DNA from: Saccharomyces paradoxus
Lineage: Eukaryota > Ascomycota > Saccharomycetes > Saccharomycetales > Saccharomycetaceae
Assembly (NCBI RefSeq): GCF_002079055.1
Contig: NC_047494.1
Location: 1 to 64,000 of the forward strand
Direction: 5' to 3'
DNA length: 64,000 nucleotides
Shown: positions 39,988-50,766 of the stretch, piece after piece
Numbering within the stretch: the stretch's first letter is position 1
Layout: each line of letters starts with the position of its first letter
Made by a program: the position numbers and the translations under genes
Notes under the pieces: generated by a model
What the model was told of the DNA's origin: nothing
Database searches by the model: none
Seen by the model: the letters and a program-made list of their open reading frames with translations, nothing else

Positions 39988-42027
39988 TCAAAGGGAACTT
40001 TCCTCTAACTCTCTCCATAGCCATTTCCTCCAAATATCCCCTGCCATGTTTAAAAGATCATCAAAACAATGAGAAGCCTTAGCATCATTTCCAACTTCGA
40101 TTAACATGTGATAATTAGAGATATGAGCACTTGAATTGGAGCCGGAATGTAATGAGGCCATCGTAGAAGTGGTTGGTGAGGAGGGCAGGCTGGTTATGCT
40201 AGATTCTGTATTCTCGTATAACTTCCTATAGGAGGAGTCATCAAATTTTGTTAATAGAGGAACGTTATTGAGAAACTCAGAAATTTCCGCTTCTTCAAAC
40301 TCTAATAGTTTAAACTCGTTGAACTGCAAAATTGCGATAAAAATGAAGATCAGCTGCATATGGGGATCAATGGAGGAAAATGGTAGTTTTAATTCCGACT
40401 TATCATTTGAATTACTACTAGAGGATAATGCTGTATCGTCTGTTTGAGCTTTGCTTTGAGCGCCTCCGTATTTATTTCTCATAATTAATTCTTTAAAGAC
40501 ACTATAATCGTAGGGAAATTTTTTGGAACCTAGTGCCATGCTATCCAGATCGGGGAACCAAAACGGATCATTATTGTACAAAGCTACCCAATCTTTCATC
40601 CAGTACTCCTCGTTGTCACACTGTGGTGTATCGTGATAGAGGTGATCCATTTTCTTATCGTTATAATTCAAAAAGAAATTTATTGTGTTCATGTTTGGTT
40701 TGGGCCTCCAACCGAGCAGCAAATCCCATACACGCCCTCTATCCTGTCTTTGTAAAGCTTTAGCGCCAGAACATTTCAGCCACCAATAAATCCAGGAGTT
40801 TCTTGATGATGAAGGTTGTAATGAAGACTCTTCCGTCAAAGGTTGATATAGCTCAGGCAAAATTGAAGAGAATACCTTGAAAAAAACTTGGGTCTGAAAT
40901 GAAAGATCGCCACCAGATATAATAGGGAAATAATTTGTGTTGATGTTTGAGTTCGCCTTCGAGCTGGAAGATGCGTTCGAGTCATTTTTCAATTGTTTGT
41001 GCGCTAATATGGTGTCAGGACAGTGTAAAATGACAAGAGCCAGTCTTTCGAAAAGAGCACTGAATGAAAAAATCGGTTTTGTAGGTAATTTTGATCGCAG
41101 TTCAAAGGGTAACGGATATTCTTTATAAAGATATGATAACGTGTGAGAAATGTAGGGAGAATTATGCAAGCTAGTATTCGTGTTGATGCTCAGGTTGTGC
41201 ATGCCTGACGTTATATTCGTGTTATTGCTATTCGTGTTGCCACTAGAGTTGTTGCTATTTCCGTTATTGCCGCTGTTGGTGTTTATGAGAGCGTGCTTTC
41301 TACCACTCAAAACTATATAGTCCTCCACATCATAAAATGAATGAGACTCGTTGAAGGGAGACATTGTCTCATAGGGGTATATGGGGTACCATTCAGCCAA
41401 GCCCAGAGCAATCCAGGCAAGACCGCTTTCGTATTTGAAGATTTTTGACCATTTTAGCAAAAAATTCACAATGGCATTTTTCAAGGTCTCTATGATCTGG
41501 AATTCGTAGTCTAATGAGGGAGATAGTACCTCCATAGAAGAAACAGTAGAAGCGTCAGACGACGAAAGGGGTGTGGGGGTGGCGATATTGTTGGTGTTAG
41601 CATTGCTCGATGAGCCAGCAGGATTGGACCTGGAATGGAAGTATTTTTTTAGGTCATGCAGGATAACGGATTCTATATCGTACGGGAGAACGTTTTCATC
41701 ATCAGCCTTGTCTTGCTTCTCAGTGGGAGTCTTACTTTTCAGAAAAGGGTCATTAAGTATGAAATCATTGGTTATCGGGTCCCAAGAAATAGTATTAGAC
41801 GTAATATTTGGTGAAATGCACATTGGATGGTACTTCAACAAGATCGGCCACACAATATGTCGCAACTGCGGTGGAACCCCGTATGTCCTCGCTAAAAAGG
41901 CCAGTGAATCATGGTCATTGCATTTTACTAGATGGATAGTCGTTTCAATCAGATTTTTGTTGCGAAACTGCTGTTTTAGATTTTTCAAGTAGTGAGAATT
42001 CGCCATGGGCGACTTCTTGTCATGCAT
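39988..42027 (-). CDS. OCA5: TBC-domain protein Oca5
   Basis: The 679-residue protein matches Oca5, a cytoplasmic protein of the oxidant-induced cell-cycle-arrest group. It carries a divergent TBC (Rab-GAP-like) domain. The opening [18 protein letters not shown] (about 51-68) resembles the TBC start, and [20 protein letters not shown] lies near the end of the domain. Between them are long Ser/Asn-rich inserts (about 140-165 and 250-285) that vary among strains. Its biochemical activity is not firmly known. Length equals the reference, and the first of two nearby ATGs (MHDKKSPM) is used. Confidence 0.93.
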   Translation of the reverse strand: MHDKKSPMANSHYLKNLKQQFRNKNLIETTIHLVKCNDHDSLAFLARTYGVPPQLRHIVWPILLKYHPMCISPNITSNTISWDPITNDFILNDPFLKSKTPTEKQDKADDENVLPYDIESVILHDLKKYFHSRSNPAGSSSNANTNNIATPTPLSSSDASTVSSMEVLSPSLDYEFQIIETLKNAIVNFLLKWSKIFKYESGLAWIALGLAEWYPIYPYETMSPFNESHSFYDVEDYIVLSGRKHALINTNSGNNGNSNNSSGNTNSNNTNITSGMHNLSINTNTSLHNSPYISHTLSYLYKEYPLPFELRSKLPTKPIFSFSALFERLALVILHCPDTILAHKQLKNDSNASSSSKANSNINTNYFPIISGGDLSFQTQVFFKVFSSILPELYQPLTEESSLQPSSSRNSWIYWWLKCSGAKALQRQDRGRVWDLLLGWRPKPNMNTINFFLNYNDKKMDHLYHDTPQCDNEEYWMKDWVALYNNDPFWFPDLDSMALGSKKFPYDYSVFKELIMRNKYGGAQSKAQTDDTALSSSSNSNDKSELKLPFSSIDPHMQLIFIFIAILQFNEFKLLEFEEAEISEFLNNVPLLTKFDDSSYRKLYENTESSITSLPSSPTTSTMASLHSGSNSSAHISNYHMLIEVGNDAKASHCFDDLLNMAGDIWRKWLWRELEESSL

Positions 42028-42790
42028 ATTTGGTAGCGAGCCCTTTTATCGTGTAAATTCTTTTAACAAAATTCGAATATTGATCTACAGGTACGTCTAA
42101 GCTTATTACCAATTTCTACCAGGAATTTTTGAAGCTCCTACTGAATAACTTCCAAGTAGCTGAAAAAAAAAAATTGAAAAATATACATCATTCTTCACGA
42201 ATGAGTCTCTTCCTCGCCCGTCTCAAATGATTGAGAGGTGTACCGTATAATGTAAGAGTATCTATTATCAACGACAGCAACAACAAATAACATCAACATC
42301 AACATCATCGGACAGTTGCCACTGCGACGTTACGGATTACATTCACAGTACATGGCGTGCAGCGATAAGGCTCGAGGTACCGTTCTGTACGGACCTGACG
42401 TTAGCGGTGAACCACAGACAAGGCCGTGGGAACCCTTAATGTGGTTCCCAGAACGGAATGGGCACGGTGAAAAAGGGAATCATTAGGCACGGTACCTGCA
42501 TATTGCGCCTTTTTTGTTTCCCCTTCAGGCAGCAAGTGTTTACTGTAGGATACTGGTACTATTACGGTATTTCCACTTTGGGTCACGTTGGGATCCGGAC
42601 ATGGATTAAGGTAAGCAAGTCCTTTTGTTGCAAAAAGCAAGGTTGTTATATATATATACGTTCTGTGCTAGTGTGATTCGCCTTGCTTCAGGGGTGGGTG
42701 CAGTAGGAAATTCATGGCAGCAAGCATATTTTGTATATTTTTTAAAAGAAGAGAAAGGCCAGATATCTGGAATCACTAAACCAAAAACGC
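42028..42790. other. Divergent promoter region OCA5/WSC4
   Basis: The 763 bases include CAACAT/CATCAACA simple sequence near 42273-42310 and an ATATATATATA run at 42648-42658 that may be the WSC4 TATA. Small frames at 42401-42822 overlap one another on both strands and lack support. Confidence 0.55.
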
Positions 42791-43939
42791 ATGCAGACGT
42801 CAATGGTGAGCGCAAAAGTTAGTGTATGGCTGGTATATATTGTTATATATGGTAGCCTGGTACGGGCTACGCAATCGGTGTGCTCGTCGCAAAATACAGC
42901 AACCACTGACGGTGTACGAAATCAATATCAGAGCAATGGGTGGTGTTCAAATAACTGTGCAGGTCATCAGTTCGCCATCGTACAGGGGTTCATGTGCTGG
43001 TGTGGTGATTCGGAACCCAATACTCAGACGTCGTTGGGTGACTGCAGTGGCACTTGCCCCGGTTATGGTTACGAAGATTGTGGTAATGAAGATAAGGATC
43101 TGTTCGGTTATATATATTTGGGGCAAACGCCGTTAAGTTCTATAGAGAGTGTGGAAACGTCAACAGTGTCCAGCGCGTACACTTTAAGTAGCTCTACTAC
43201 GAGTAGTAGCACGAGTAGGGTGGACACGACCACAGCCTCACCAGCTCCAACGTCGACAAGTACAACCCTACCGTCAACTATGGCGACCAGCACAACGCTA
43301 TCAACCGGTGCAACATCGGTAACGCCAACATCGACAAGCACAACGTTGTCAACTTCCACCTCCACAAGCACAACGTTGTCAACTTCCACCTCCACAAGCA
43401 CGACATCGGCAACTTCTATCTCCACAAGCACGACATCGGCAACTTCTATCTCCACAAGTACGACGTCGGCAATTTCTACCTCCTCAAGTACAACATCATC
43501 AACTCCCATTTTTACAAGCACTACATCGTCAACTTTCACCTCCACAAGTATGCCGTCGGCAACTTCTACCTCCTCAAGTACAACATCATCAACCCCTACA
43601 ACCTCGTCTACTACGACACCAACGAGCACATCTTCAACTACAACATCATCCAGTACATACCCATCAAGCATCACGGTGACTTATACCAGCACAGCAGCGT
43701 CTCCAATAACGTCCACTATAACTTCTGTGAATCTGCAGACTTCCTTAAAATATTCTGTGATAACAGTGACCTCCGTGCACACCATGGACACTAACGTTTC
43801 GGAAATTACTTCAAGATATCTCACTATGACAAAGGTAATAACACAGATTTATTCTTCTACGCTCGCAGCAACCCCCACTTCGGCACTGACCACTACGTCC
43901 GCCAGCGTTGGTGGTAGGATAACGAACAACAACAACAAC

Positions 43940-43976
<37 letters not shown>

Positions 43977-44623
43977 CCAATAATAACACACCAACTAACA
44001 AGTCTACAGATAAGAAGGGGTATTGGGATTCGCCCGGGAAAATAGCCGCTACTTTTATCGTGGTTGGCGTGGTGTGCTTGGTTATCATATGCGTACTAAT
44101 ATACTTAATATACCATTATAGAACAAGGCCGGCTCGGAAGGCCCAAGACTTCGAGAACGAATACCAGAGTAAGTTCTACCAGTCCAAGTACCCAAATGAA
44201 ATTACCACTACCACACTACATACGCCTTCACCATCTTCAGATTCTACTTTCTCCACCCCGAGATTGATCTACACTGATGAAAAGGGACAAATTATGTCCG
44301 AATCACCCTCTCCACGTCAATCTACGTACTCTTTGACTGCAGGCAGTCCACCAAATGACCCAACTACGTTGGCAAGCCCATTTCACGACCCTACTCTCTC
44401 TAGAAGAACTTCTACTTTCCTTCATTCGCCCATCCAAAAGCAACACGAAAAAATGGAATCTAACGTCACCCTCGGCGAAGACACGGTACTGGTGGATCAG
44501 AGACTGGACCCCAGTAAAATGCTCAACACTATAGCAAATGACGATGCTACAAACCACTCTACCATCTCGTTATCAGACAACGTAGACTATTCCAGGAGGG
44601 TTCTGCGGGTAATGAACGAATGA
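42791..44623 (+). CDS. WSC4: Cell-wall sensor-type protein Wsc4
   Basis: The 610-residue protein is Wsc4, a WSC-family membrane protein. It has a signal peptide (about 1-26), then a Cys-rich WSC domain (about 30-112) with NGWCSNNCAGHQFAIVQG and CWCGD. A long Ser/Thr-rich, probably O-mannosylated rod (about 115-375) follows, built partly from 10-residue tandem repeats. After an Asn tract (about 379-397) comes one membrane segment (about 418-440) and a cytoplasmic tail with Ser-Pro motifs. Family members sense cell-wall stress and signal to Rho1; Wsc4 has also been linked to ER membrane protein translocation. Length is a few residues over the reference because of repeat-number differences. Confidence 0.95.
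43334..43605 (+). repeat. 30-bp tandem repeats coding the WSC4 Ser/Thr rod
   Basis: About nine units of period 30 follow the pattern ACAAGCACaACg-TCaac-ttC-acCTCC. They encode 10-residue Thr/Ser repeats. The first two units (43334-43393) are identical, as are the next two in most positions, which is a sign of recent unit duplication. Repeat number is likely polymorphic. Confidence 0.8.
43924..43986 (+). repeat. Asparagine-codon microsatellite in WSC4
   Basis: A run of AAC codons passes into a longer run of AAT codons, encoding about 18 consecutive Asn followed by Thr/Asn mixtures, just before the membrane segment. The AAT block of about 12 units looks like slippage expansion. Confidence 0.85.
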
Positions 44624-45152
44624 AGGCTGCAGTTCCTATACGTAATAAATATTCCATGAACGATAAGACATACATAATTTTAATTTTGACCTTTGTTTTC
44701 TTCTTCGAATGTTGTAAAAGAATGTTTTACGACAATAACACTGCTATCTTGTACGCACTTTTCTTCGCATATCAATTAGCAGGCATAAAAGACCAAAAAC
44801 CGCGTTTGTGCGTGACATTCTGTGAATTTCACAGATTTTAGCGCAGAGAGTAAATTAGTTGTCCAACTCGGAGTTTTCAAAATTACGTCCGAGATGACGG
44901 AGGCTTATAAAAGTCATTTTCAACGGGTGAGGGATGCTAATCTACGAACCAAAAAATGAAAAATTAAGACTCAGTAATATAGGAAAGAACTAAATGGATT
45001 CATAAGAGTCACCACCTAAATCCCTTTTTTTTATACAGGTCTATCGACACTTCATTGTAAAAGTGATATTACCATTGCGCAATTGTTTTTTGAACAAGTG
45101 CGAAGAGAAAATACTGAAAACGGTAAATCCAGTTTGCTCAAAGTAACTTAAG
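44624..45152. other. Intergenic WSC4/RIM101
   Basis: The 529 bases hold the WSC4 terminator region and RIM101 promoter. A 73-codon frame starting at 44620, overlapping the WSC4 stop, has no support. No distinctive site was found beyond A/T tracts and TATAAAAG near 44906. Confidence 0.55.
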
Positions 45153-47048
45153 ATGGTGCCACTGGAAGATCTGCTTAATAAAGAAAATGGCACTGCCGCA
45201 CCTCAGGACAGCCGGGAAAGTATAGTCAATGATAGAACAAGCGCTTCTAACGTCACGGAGAAGGACGGGCTACCCAGTCCAAACCTATCTAAAAGGTCAT
45301 CTGATTGTTCGAAAACGCCTAGAATTACATGTACCACGGAAGCTATTGGCTTGAAAGGGCAAGAAGATGAACGGATGTCACCGGGCAGCACTTCTTCATC
45401 ATGCTTGCCATATCGTGTGCCTTCACACTTGAACACTCCACCATATGATCTATTGGGTGCTTCAGCAGTTTCACCTACCACACCATCTTCCTCTGACTCG
45501 TCCTCTTCCTCGCCATTGACGCAAGCGCATAACCCGGCGGAAGATGAAGACGATGTTGATAACGACTGTGATTCTGAAGATATAACACTATATTGCAAAT
45601 GGGAAAACTGTGGTATGATTTTCAATCAACCAGAGCTGCTGTATAATCATTTATGTCATGATCACGTTGGCAGAAAGTCACATAAGAACCTGCAGCTGAA
45701 TTGCCATTGGGGGGATTGTACCACGAAAACGGAGAAAAGGGACCATATCACTTCACATTTGAGAGTTCACGTACCATTGAAGCCGTTCGGTTGCTCCACT
45801 TGCTCTAAAAAATTCAAACGTCCGCAAGATTTGAAAAAGCATTTGAAAATTCATTTGGAGTCTGGTGGTATTTTGAAAAGGAAGAGAGGTCCGAAACTAG
45901 GATCGAAAAGAACCTCTAAGAAAAACAAGAGAAGCGCAAATGACACAGCGCCGTCTTGTCCCGCACCCCTTCCTTCCGGTATAGTCGGTAGCTTCAAGTC
46001 ACATTCTACTTCTCCACAAATACTACCCCCATTACCCGTGGGTATCACTCAACGTCTGCCTTCACAACAACAGCAGCAGCAGCAGCAGCAGCAGCGGGCA
46101 ATTTCCTTAAACCAGTTGTGCTCAGATGAGCTCTCTCAGTATAAGCCAGTATATTCTCCACAATTGAGTGCCAGATTGCAGACGATCTTGCCACCATTAT
46201 ACTATAATAATGGCAGCACGGTAAACCAAGGTGTTAACGGCCAAGGGATGCATGTATACGAGGGCGGGTGTTCTAATAAGAGCATAGCCAGTGCTACCCA
46301 GTTTTTCACTAAGCTATCAAGAAATATGACAAATAACTATATTCTACAACAAAGCGGTAGCAGTGCTGTGTCCTCGTCACCATCTGGGCACATCCCCGTG
46401 GCAAAAACGAGTTATGTACAGCCACCTAATGCTTCACCATATCAACCTGTACAAGGAGCTGGCTCTATCCCAGCCACTACCAACACAGCAACTTATGTGC
46501 CAATACGGTTAGCAAAGTATCCAACTTGTCCTTCGGTTGCTGAACATCTGCCACCTTTACATTCGAACACTGCGGGTAGTGTTTTGAACCGCCAATCACA
46601 GTGTGCAATGCCACACTACCCACCTGTCCGTGCTGCGCCCAACTATTCTTCTGGTGGCTGTTCTATATTACCACCCCTACAATCAAAGATACCAATGTTA
46701 CCATCGCGCCGTACAATGGCGGGAGAAACTTCACTGAAGCCAAATTGGGAATTTAGCTTGAATCAAAAAAGTTGTACTAATGATATTATCATGAATAAGC
46801 TGGCGATTGAAGAAGCAGAGGACGAAATTGATCTAGAGGACGATTTCGTAGAGGTGTTGGGTATAGTGAACATCATTAAAGACTACTTGTTGTGCTGTGT
46901 CATGGAAGATTTTGAAGACGAGGGAAGCGAGGACAAAGATGAAGAAGACAGATTCTTGCAAGAATCGTTAGAAAAATTGAGTCTACAGAACCAAATGGGA
47001 ACTAACTCGGTACGCATCTTGGCCAAATACCCCAAAATTTTAGTATGA
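45153..47048 (+). CDS. RIM101: Alkaline-pH transcription factor Rim101
   Basis: The 631-residue protein is Rim101, the PacC-type zinc-finger repressor of alkaline-pH response, cell-wall assembly, haploid invasive growth and sporulation. Three C2H2 fingers lie at about 146-171 ([16 protein letters not shown]), 179-206 ([15 protein letters not shown]) and 212-232 ([16 protein letters not shown]), followed by a Lys/Arg-rich nuclear signal. The C-terminus is strongly acidic ([24 protein letters not shown]); in the family it is removed by the Rim13 protease to activate the factor. A glutamine tract of 11 residues lies at about 305-315. It is a few residues longer than the reference. Confidence 0.96.
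   Translation: MVPLEDLLNKENGTAAPQDSRESIVNDRTSASNVTEKDGLPSPNLSKRSSDCSKTPRITCTTEAIGLKGQEDERMSPGSTSSSCLPYRVPSHLNTPPYDLLGASAVSPTTPSSSDSSSSSPLTQAHNPAEDEDDVDNDCDSEDITLYCKWENCGMIFNQPELLYNHLCHDHVGRKSHKNLQLNCHWGDCTTKTEKRDHITSHLRVHVPLKPFGCSTCSKKFKRPQDLKKHLKIHLESGGILKRKRGPKLGSKRTSKKNKRSANDTAPSCPAPLPSGIVGSFKSHSTSPQILPPLPVGITQRLPSQQQQQQQQQQRAISLNQLCSDELSQYKPVYSPQLSARLQTILPPLYYNNGSTVNQGVNGQGMHVYEGGCSNKSIASATQFFTKLSRNMTNNYILQQSGSSAVSSSPSGHIPVAKTSYVQPPNASPYQPVQGAGSIPATTNTATYVPIRLAKYPTCPSVAEHLPPLHSNTAGSVLNRQSQCAMPHYPPVRAAPNYSSGGCSILPPLQSKIPMLPSRRTMAGETSLKPNWEFSLNQKSCTNDIIMNKLAIEEAEDEIDLEDDFVEVLGIVNIIKDYLLCCVMEDFEDEGSEDKDEEDRFLQESLEKLSLQNQMGTNSVRILAKYPKILV
46065..46097 (+). repeat. Glutamine (CAA/CAG) tract in RIM101
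   Basis: Two CAA and nine CAG codons encode 11 consecutive Gln. It is a length-variable microsatellite by its nature. Confidence 0.9.
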
Positions 47049-47287
47049 TCTGAATCAGTGGATCTGTTATTTTTAGGTGCTTCTTTGAGGTTGCGTTTGT
47101 ATGAAATGATAAATGAATATATAAAGCGCGCTAGTGCGGCGTCGCGGTATAAACAAGGGAAGGATCGTTAAAGGAAAAAAATTATCTGTTAAAGGGGGAT
47201 ATTATAGATTGCTAATTGTAAAGTATTAATAGTTTATTAAGTATTAAATTAGAGTTCGTACATGCTTTTTTTTCTGGCTAACTTTTC

Positions 47288-48235
47288 TCACGCTATCGCT
47301 TCTGCAGATTGTTGCTTGGTAGTGCTAATATCTTGATCAGTTGATCCCGAGCTGCGATTACCCGCGGAACAAACTTCTTGGTCCTGTTGTAGCGTACCGT
47401 TTGCTAAGCCTTCATAGTAAAGTTCTTCATAAAATTGGTTCCTCAACACAATGACGACGATGGTCACTGGGGTGCATACGAATGCAATTACAACGGCATA
47501 AATCAACTTCATGACCTGCGGTAGTGGATAGTCGTTGAAGTAGTAGTCGTGGGACCCGACTTTATGACCTATACCAGCAAGTATACCCATAGTAACGGGC
47601 CAAATGACGATGAACATGACAATCGCCAGGATCATGGATCTGATGAACTTCTGCACAAACCATTCTATAAAGTTCATGAATTTTGATTGGGAGGGATCAT
47701 GAATGAACTGAGACGTGAGAAAACCTTTCAACGTAGCTTCCTTACCCTTGGAAATGATTCCTCTATTGATTTCTAAATAGCCAAAGAGCCAATTATGATT
47801 GTTATAAAGAGTGTTCTGCTTCGCAAGAACGTTGTCCTTGGATTCGAAGTAATCTACAATGAAGCGCTTTTTAGGGGGTGGTATTTCTTCGTTAGGCTCG
47901 ATTTTCAGCGGCGATGGCTTCGTAATCCATTTATTCAATCTGAAAACTGGTCTCTTGTAGTCGTCGAATCCAACTAAAATTTCCTCGCTAGCCCATGTAA
48001 GGCCAACTTGGATAAATAAACTTAGCGCACAATCGCCCGAGATGGTGTGAGGAAATGCCCATAGGGTGATCAGATCTACACGGGAATGGTACATGGCATA
48101 TGCAATAGCGAACTCGATGCCGCCTGAAATTATGGCAGAACCTAGCGCTTGGATGATGAAAAGATAGAAAATGATGAACCAAATGGAATTTCTGAACCCG
48201 GTCGGGGTCACTGGCGCTGGCTCTGAGGATTTCAT
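47288..48235 (-). CDS. YHL026C: Uncharacterised membrane protein YHL026C
   Basis: The 315-residue protein corresponds to YHL026C, a fungal DUF2456-type membrane protein of unknown function. Hydrophobic segments are at about 19-48, 64-85, 190-217 (ILAIVMFIVIWPVTMGILAG) and 235-258 (LIYAVVIAFVCTPVTIVVIV). A charged loop (about 90-185) contains EPNEEIPPPKKRF, and the Ser/Gln-rich C-terminal tail is polar. Length equals the reference. No catalytic motif is visible and I assign no function. Confidence 0.88.
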   Translation of the reverse strand: MKSSEPAPVTPTGFRNSIWFIIFYLFIIQALGSAIISGGIEFAIAYAMYHSRVDLITLWAFPHTISGDCALSLFIQVGLTWASEEILVGFDDYKRPVFRLNKWITKPSPLKIEPNEEIPPPKKRFIVDYFESKDNVLAKQNTLYNNHNWLFGYLEINRGIISKGKEATLKGFLTSQFIHDPSQSKFMNFIEWFVQKFIRSMILAIVMFIVIWPVTMGILAGIGHKVGSHDYYFNDYPLPQVMKLIYAVVIAFVCTPVTIVVIVLRNQFYEELYYEGLANGTLQQDQEVCSAGNRSSGSTDQDISTTKQQSAEAIA

Positions 48236-48925
48236 ATATGTGGAGAGCGTCTATTTTCAAGGGTATTGATGCATATATATGCGTATATATGAGCGCCGGT
48301 GGAAGATATAAATGTGTTAAAGAAAGAAATAAAGAAAATTAGTTTTAGATCAAAGGCAGGTAAAGTATATTTTTCAAAAACCGATGCAAATCGTATACAG
48401 CATATGAATTAAGGAACGCGATGAAGGTGATGCTAATATGAACTGCACTAAATTTTCCTTCTTTTTTTCCACTTTTGTGTAGGAAGATTATTGAATCAGG
48501 AAAGCGGGAAAAACCGCAAAGAAAAAAAGTAAACCTATCCGTGAAAATCAATCACGTTACCGAAAAGGGCAAGATCCAAACAAGAAAAGCAAATAAACGA
48601 AACCCGAATACTAGAACAAGCAGGACACAACGAGGCACGAGCGTCGTTTGCAGCCGAAGCACTTCATTTATTGCGTTAGTTAGCAGCGGCTGGACAATAC
48701 GAGTTTCCACAATGTGTCGGTCGGTCAGTCTTCGATCATGCACCACGGTTGTTCCGTCAAACGATCAGAAAACACACGCGGAAAACCCAAAGGAAAAAGA
48801 TGGGAGAGAAAAAAAAAGCATGAAGTTGAGAAGCAACGAAACAAGGTTTGATCCAGAAAGGGGAGGCAAAGGCGAAAAAGGCGAAGGAAAAACGTTTAAC
48901 ATAATTTTACAAGTGTAGTGAAATA
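48236..48925. other. Divergent promoter region YHL026C/SNF6
   Basis: The 690 bases have ATATATG dyads near 48270-48292 on the YHL026C side and a purine-rich, A-rich leader before SNF6. A 147-codon frame (48475-48918) is open but very basic and featureless; I take it as an artefact of the purine-rich strand. Confidence 0.55.
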
Positions 48926-49930
48926 ATGGGTGTCATTAAGAAGAAAAGATCGCACCATGGCAAGGCTTCGCGCCAGCAATACTACACCGGGGTACAGGTC
49001 GGGGGAGTGGGTAACATGGGCGCGATAAACAATAATATCCCGTCGTTGACGAGTTTCGCGGAGGAAAACAACTATCAGTACGGATACGGCGGCTCCAGTG
49101 CGGGCATGAATGGCAGGTCGCTTACTTACGCGCAACAACAGCTTAACAAACAAAGACAGGACTTCGAACGTGTACGACTTAGACCAGAACAGCTCAGCAA
49201 TATCATACATGACGAGAGCGACACGATATCGTTCCGATCAAACCTTCTGAAGAACTTCATAAGCTCGAACGATGCATTCAACATGCTGAGCTTGACGACG
49301 GTACCGTGCGACAGAATTGAGAAGTCCAGAGTGTTTAGTGAAAAAACAATGAAATATCTCATTCAAAAACAGCACGATATCAAAACACAAGCCACAGAGC
49401 AGGAAGAAAAGCCTCTGGCGCCACTTAAGTACACAGAACTTATAGTAGCCGCGGAGGGCGGAAGCCGTAGCACAAAGGATTTGATAGACGCTGTCTTCGA
49501 GCAAGGCAATCATTTGAGGTGCCAGCCAGACGGCGTTGTCGTACATCGTGACGACTCTGCGCTAGTGAGTAAACTCCGCGGCGATCTCCGGGAAGCGCCC
49601 GCGGACTACTGGACACATGCCTACAGGGATGTCTTGGCACAATACCACGAGGCTAAGGAGCGTATCAGGCAGAAGGATGTCACTACAAGCGGAGCGCAAG
49701 ACGGGGTAAGCTTGCAGCAGCAGCAGCAACAACAGCAGCAACAACAACAACAACAACAAGCAGTGGCTACAGTTGCCCCGCAAAGTCCTCACGCAGCTGC
49801 TACGGAAAAGGAACCGGTACCCGCTGTGGTAGACGACCCACTGGAGAATATGTTCGGAGATTATTCCAATGAGCCGTTCAATACGAATTTCGACGACGAG
49901 TTTGGAGATCTTGATGCTGTGTTTTTTTGA
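48926..49930 (+). CDS. SNF6: SWI/SNF chromatin-remodelling subunit Snf6
   Basis: The 334-residue protein is Snf6, a fungal-specific subunit of the SWI/SNF ATP-dependent nucleosome remodeller. The N-terminus (MGVIKKKRSHHGKASRQQYY) is basic and nuclear-signal-like. The middle part has YAQQQLNKQRQDFERVRLRP, and the C-terminus is acidic and aromatic (NMFGDYSNEPFNTNFDDEFG). A tract of 15 Gln lies at residues about 264-278. It has no enzymatic motif; its role is structural and activator-binding. Length is within two residues of the reference. Confidence 0.95.
   Translation: MGVIKKKRSHHGKASRQQYYTGVQVGGVGNMGAINNNIPSLTSFAEENNYQYGYGGSSAGMNGRSLTYAQQQLNKQRQDFERVRLRPEQLSNIIHDESDTISFRSNLLKNFISSNDAFNMLSLTTVPCDRIEKSRVFSEKTMKYLIQKQHDIKTQATEQEEKPLAPLKYTELIVAAEGGSRSTKDLIDAVFEQGNHLRCQPDGVVVHRDDSALVSKLRGDLREAPADYWTHAYRDVLAQYHEAKERIRQKDVTTSGAQDGVSLQQQQQQQQQQQQQQQAVATVAPQSPHAAATEKEPVPAVVDDPLENMFGDYSNEPFNTNFDDEFGDLDAVFF
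49715..49759 (+). repeat. Glutamine (CAG/CAA) tract in SNF6
   Basis: Fifteen consecutive Gln codons are split into CAG-rich and CAA-rich blocks. It is probably length-variable. Confidence 0.9.
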
Positions 49931-50373
49931 TGATCATGGGCGGCTACTTCTTGGAATGATATATTTTCCTTCTACATATTTAGTATATTTACGTGTGAAT
50001 ATGTATGGAGGTAAGATCAGATAGATCTTTTTTTTGTTTTCTGTGTATTTTGTTTGTCATTCTGGATTTTTGCAGCTTGCTTCTTAAATTGGAAGCAGTG
50101 CCTGCACAATTGGTTGGTAATGTGGCGTTTGTTCAATGTGTAGGATCTTTTGTTACCCCCTTGTCCCGGGGGCCCACCCTACTCTGACGCGGAGAAAGGC
50201 TCGAGATGTGCCAGTTGTAAACACCGCCTCATTTCCCTTGCATTCTCCCTCCAGTGAAAAAGCAGTGCGATCTATCTCCGAAAAAAAAAAAACTTCCTCC
50301 GCGTTTACAGTGGATCATGCAACATGATTTCTGTAGATTAAAGACGTTTTTTTTTTGAATGAGCTAAATTCCG

Positions 50374-50407
50374 TTTGATTAGCCGCCCATTACGGTGGCT
50401 AATCAAA
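50374..50407. promoter_or_regulatory. Palindromic URS1 element upstream of RIM4
   Basis: The arms TTTGATTAGCCGCC (50374-50387) and GGTGGCTAATCAAA (50394-50407) form a 34-bp inverted repeat with one mismatch around CATTAC. The left arm contains TAGCCGCCCA, nine of ten bases of the URS1 consensus TAGCCGCCGA bound by Ume6; the right arm is a mirrored degenerate copy. URS1 represses early meiotic genes in vegetative cells and activates them with Ime1. RIM4 is such a gene, so the assignment is strong. Confidence 0.8.
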
Positions 50408-50436
50408 GATAAAACTCTATATCCCCGCTTGACATA

Positions 50437-50446
50437 TCGGCGGCTG
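50437..50446 (-). promoter_or_regulatory. Second URS1 (Ume6) site upstream of RIM4
   Basis: TCGGCGGCTG reads CAGCCGCCGA on the minus strand, nine of ten bases of the URS1 consensus. It lies just upstream of the TATA at 50463. Confidence 0.75.
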
Positions 50447-50462
50447 TGAGCAAGGAAAATAG

Positions 50463-50469
50463 TATATAA
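50463..50469 (+). promoter_or_regulatory. RIM4 TATA box
   Basis: TATATAA stands 16 bases downstream of the second URS1, about 298 bases before the ATG. This implies a long 5' untranslated leader. Confidence 0.5.
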
Positions 50470-50766
50470 GTTCGTCGGATTTCTTATTTGTTTCTTCCCT
50501 TAAAATAAGTTCTTTCCCTTTTCCCTTCTTGGTCTTGTTCCCTCTCTCTCCCTTTCTCTCGTGTTTGGTGGTTTTTCTTGGTTAATTAAAATAATAAAAG
50601 AGCAAGAACAACGAGGAGAAGGCGATTTTGGACTAGAAGATCACGAAGAAAAAAAAATTCTAATTGCATTCCTATATATTTTTATATACATACTCTCTAT
50701 TGTTTGTTTTGCCTACTCAAAAAGAAAGAAAGAAAAAATATTGTCTTTTTTTAGCTTGTTGAAATA

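Larger units (their letters stand above)
49931..50766. other. RIM4 promoter and long 5' leader region
   Basis: This 836-base interval contains a palindromic URS1 element (50374-50407), a second URS1 (50437-50446), a TATATAA (50463-50469) and a pyrimidine-rich leader of about 290 bases before the RIM4 ATG. Short frames inside it are not convincing. Confidence 0.7.

Noticed and set aside
43108-43674. 188-codon reverse frame opposite WSC4
   Set aside because: It is antisense to the Ser/Thr repeats, giving Val/Asp repeats; a shadow of low-complexity coding DNA.
44620-44841. 73-codon frame overlapping the WSC4 stop (ATGA overlap)
   Set aside because: Yeast mRNAs are not polycistronic in this way, and the peptide has no known relatives; probably 3' untranslated sequence.
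48475-48918. 147-codon basic frame just upstream of SNF6
   Set aside because: Purine-rich leader DNA yields Lys/Arg/Glu codons without stops; no domain, and it would crowd the SNF6 promoter.
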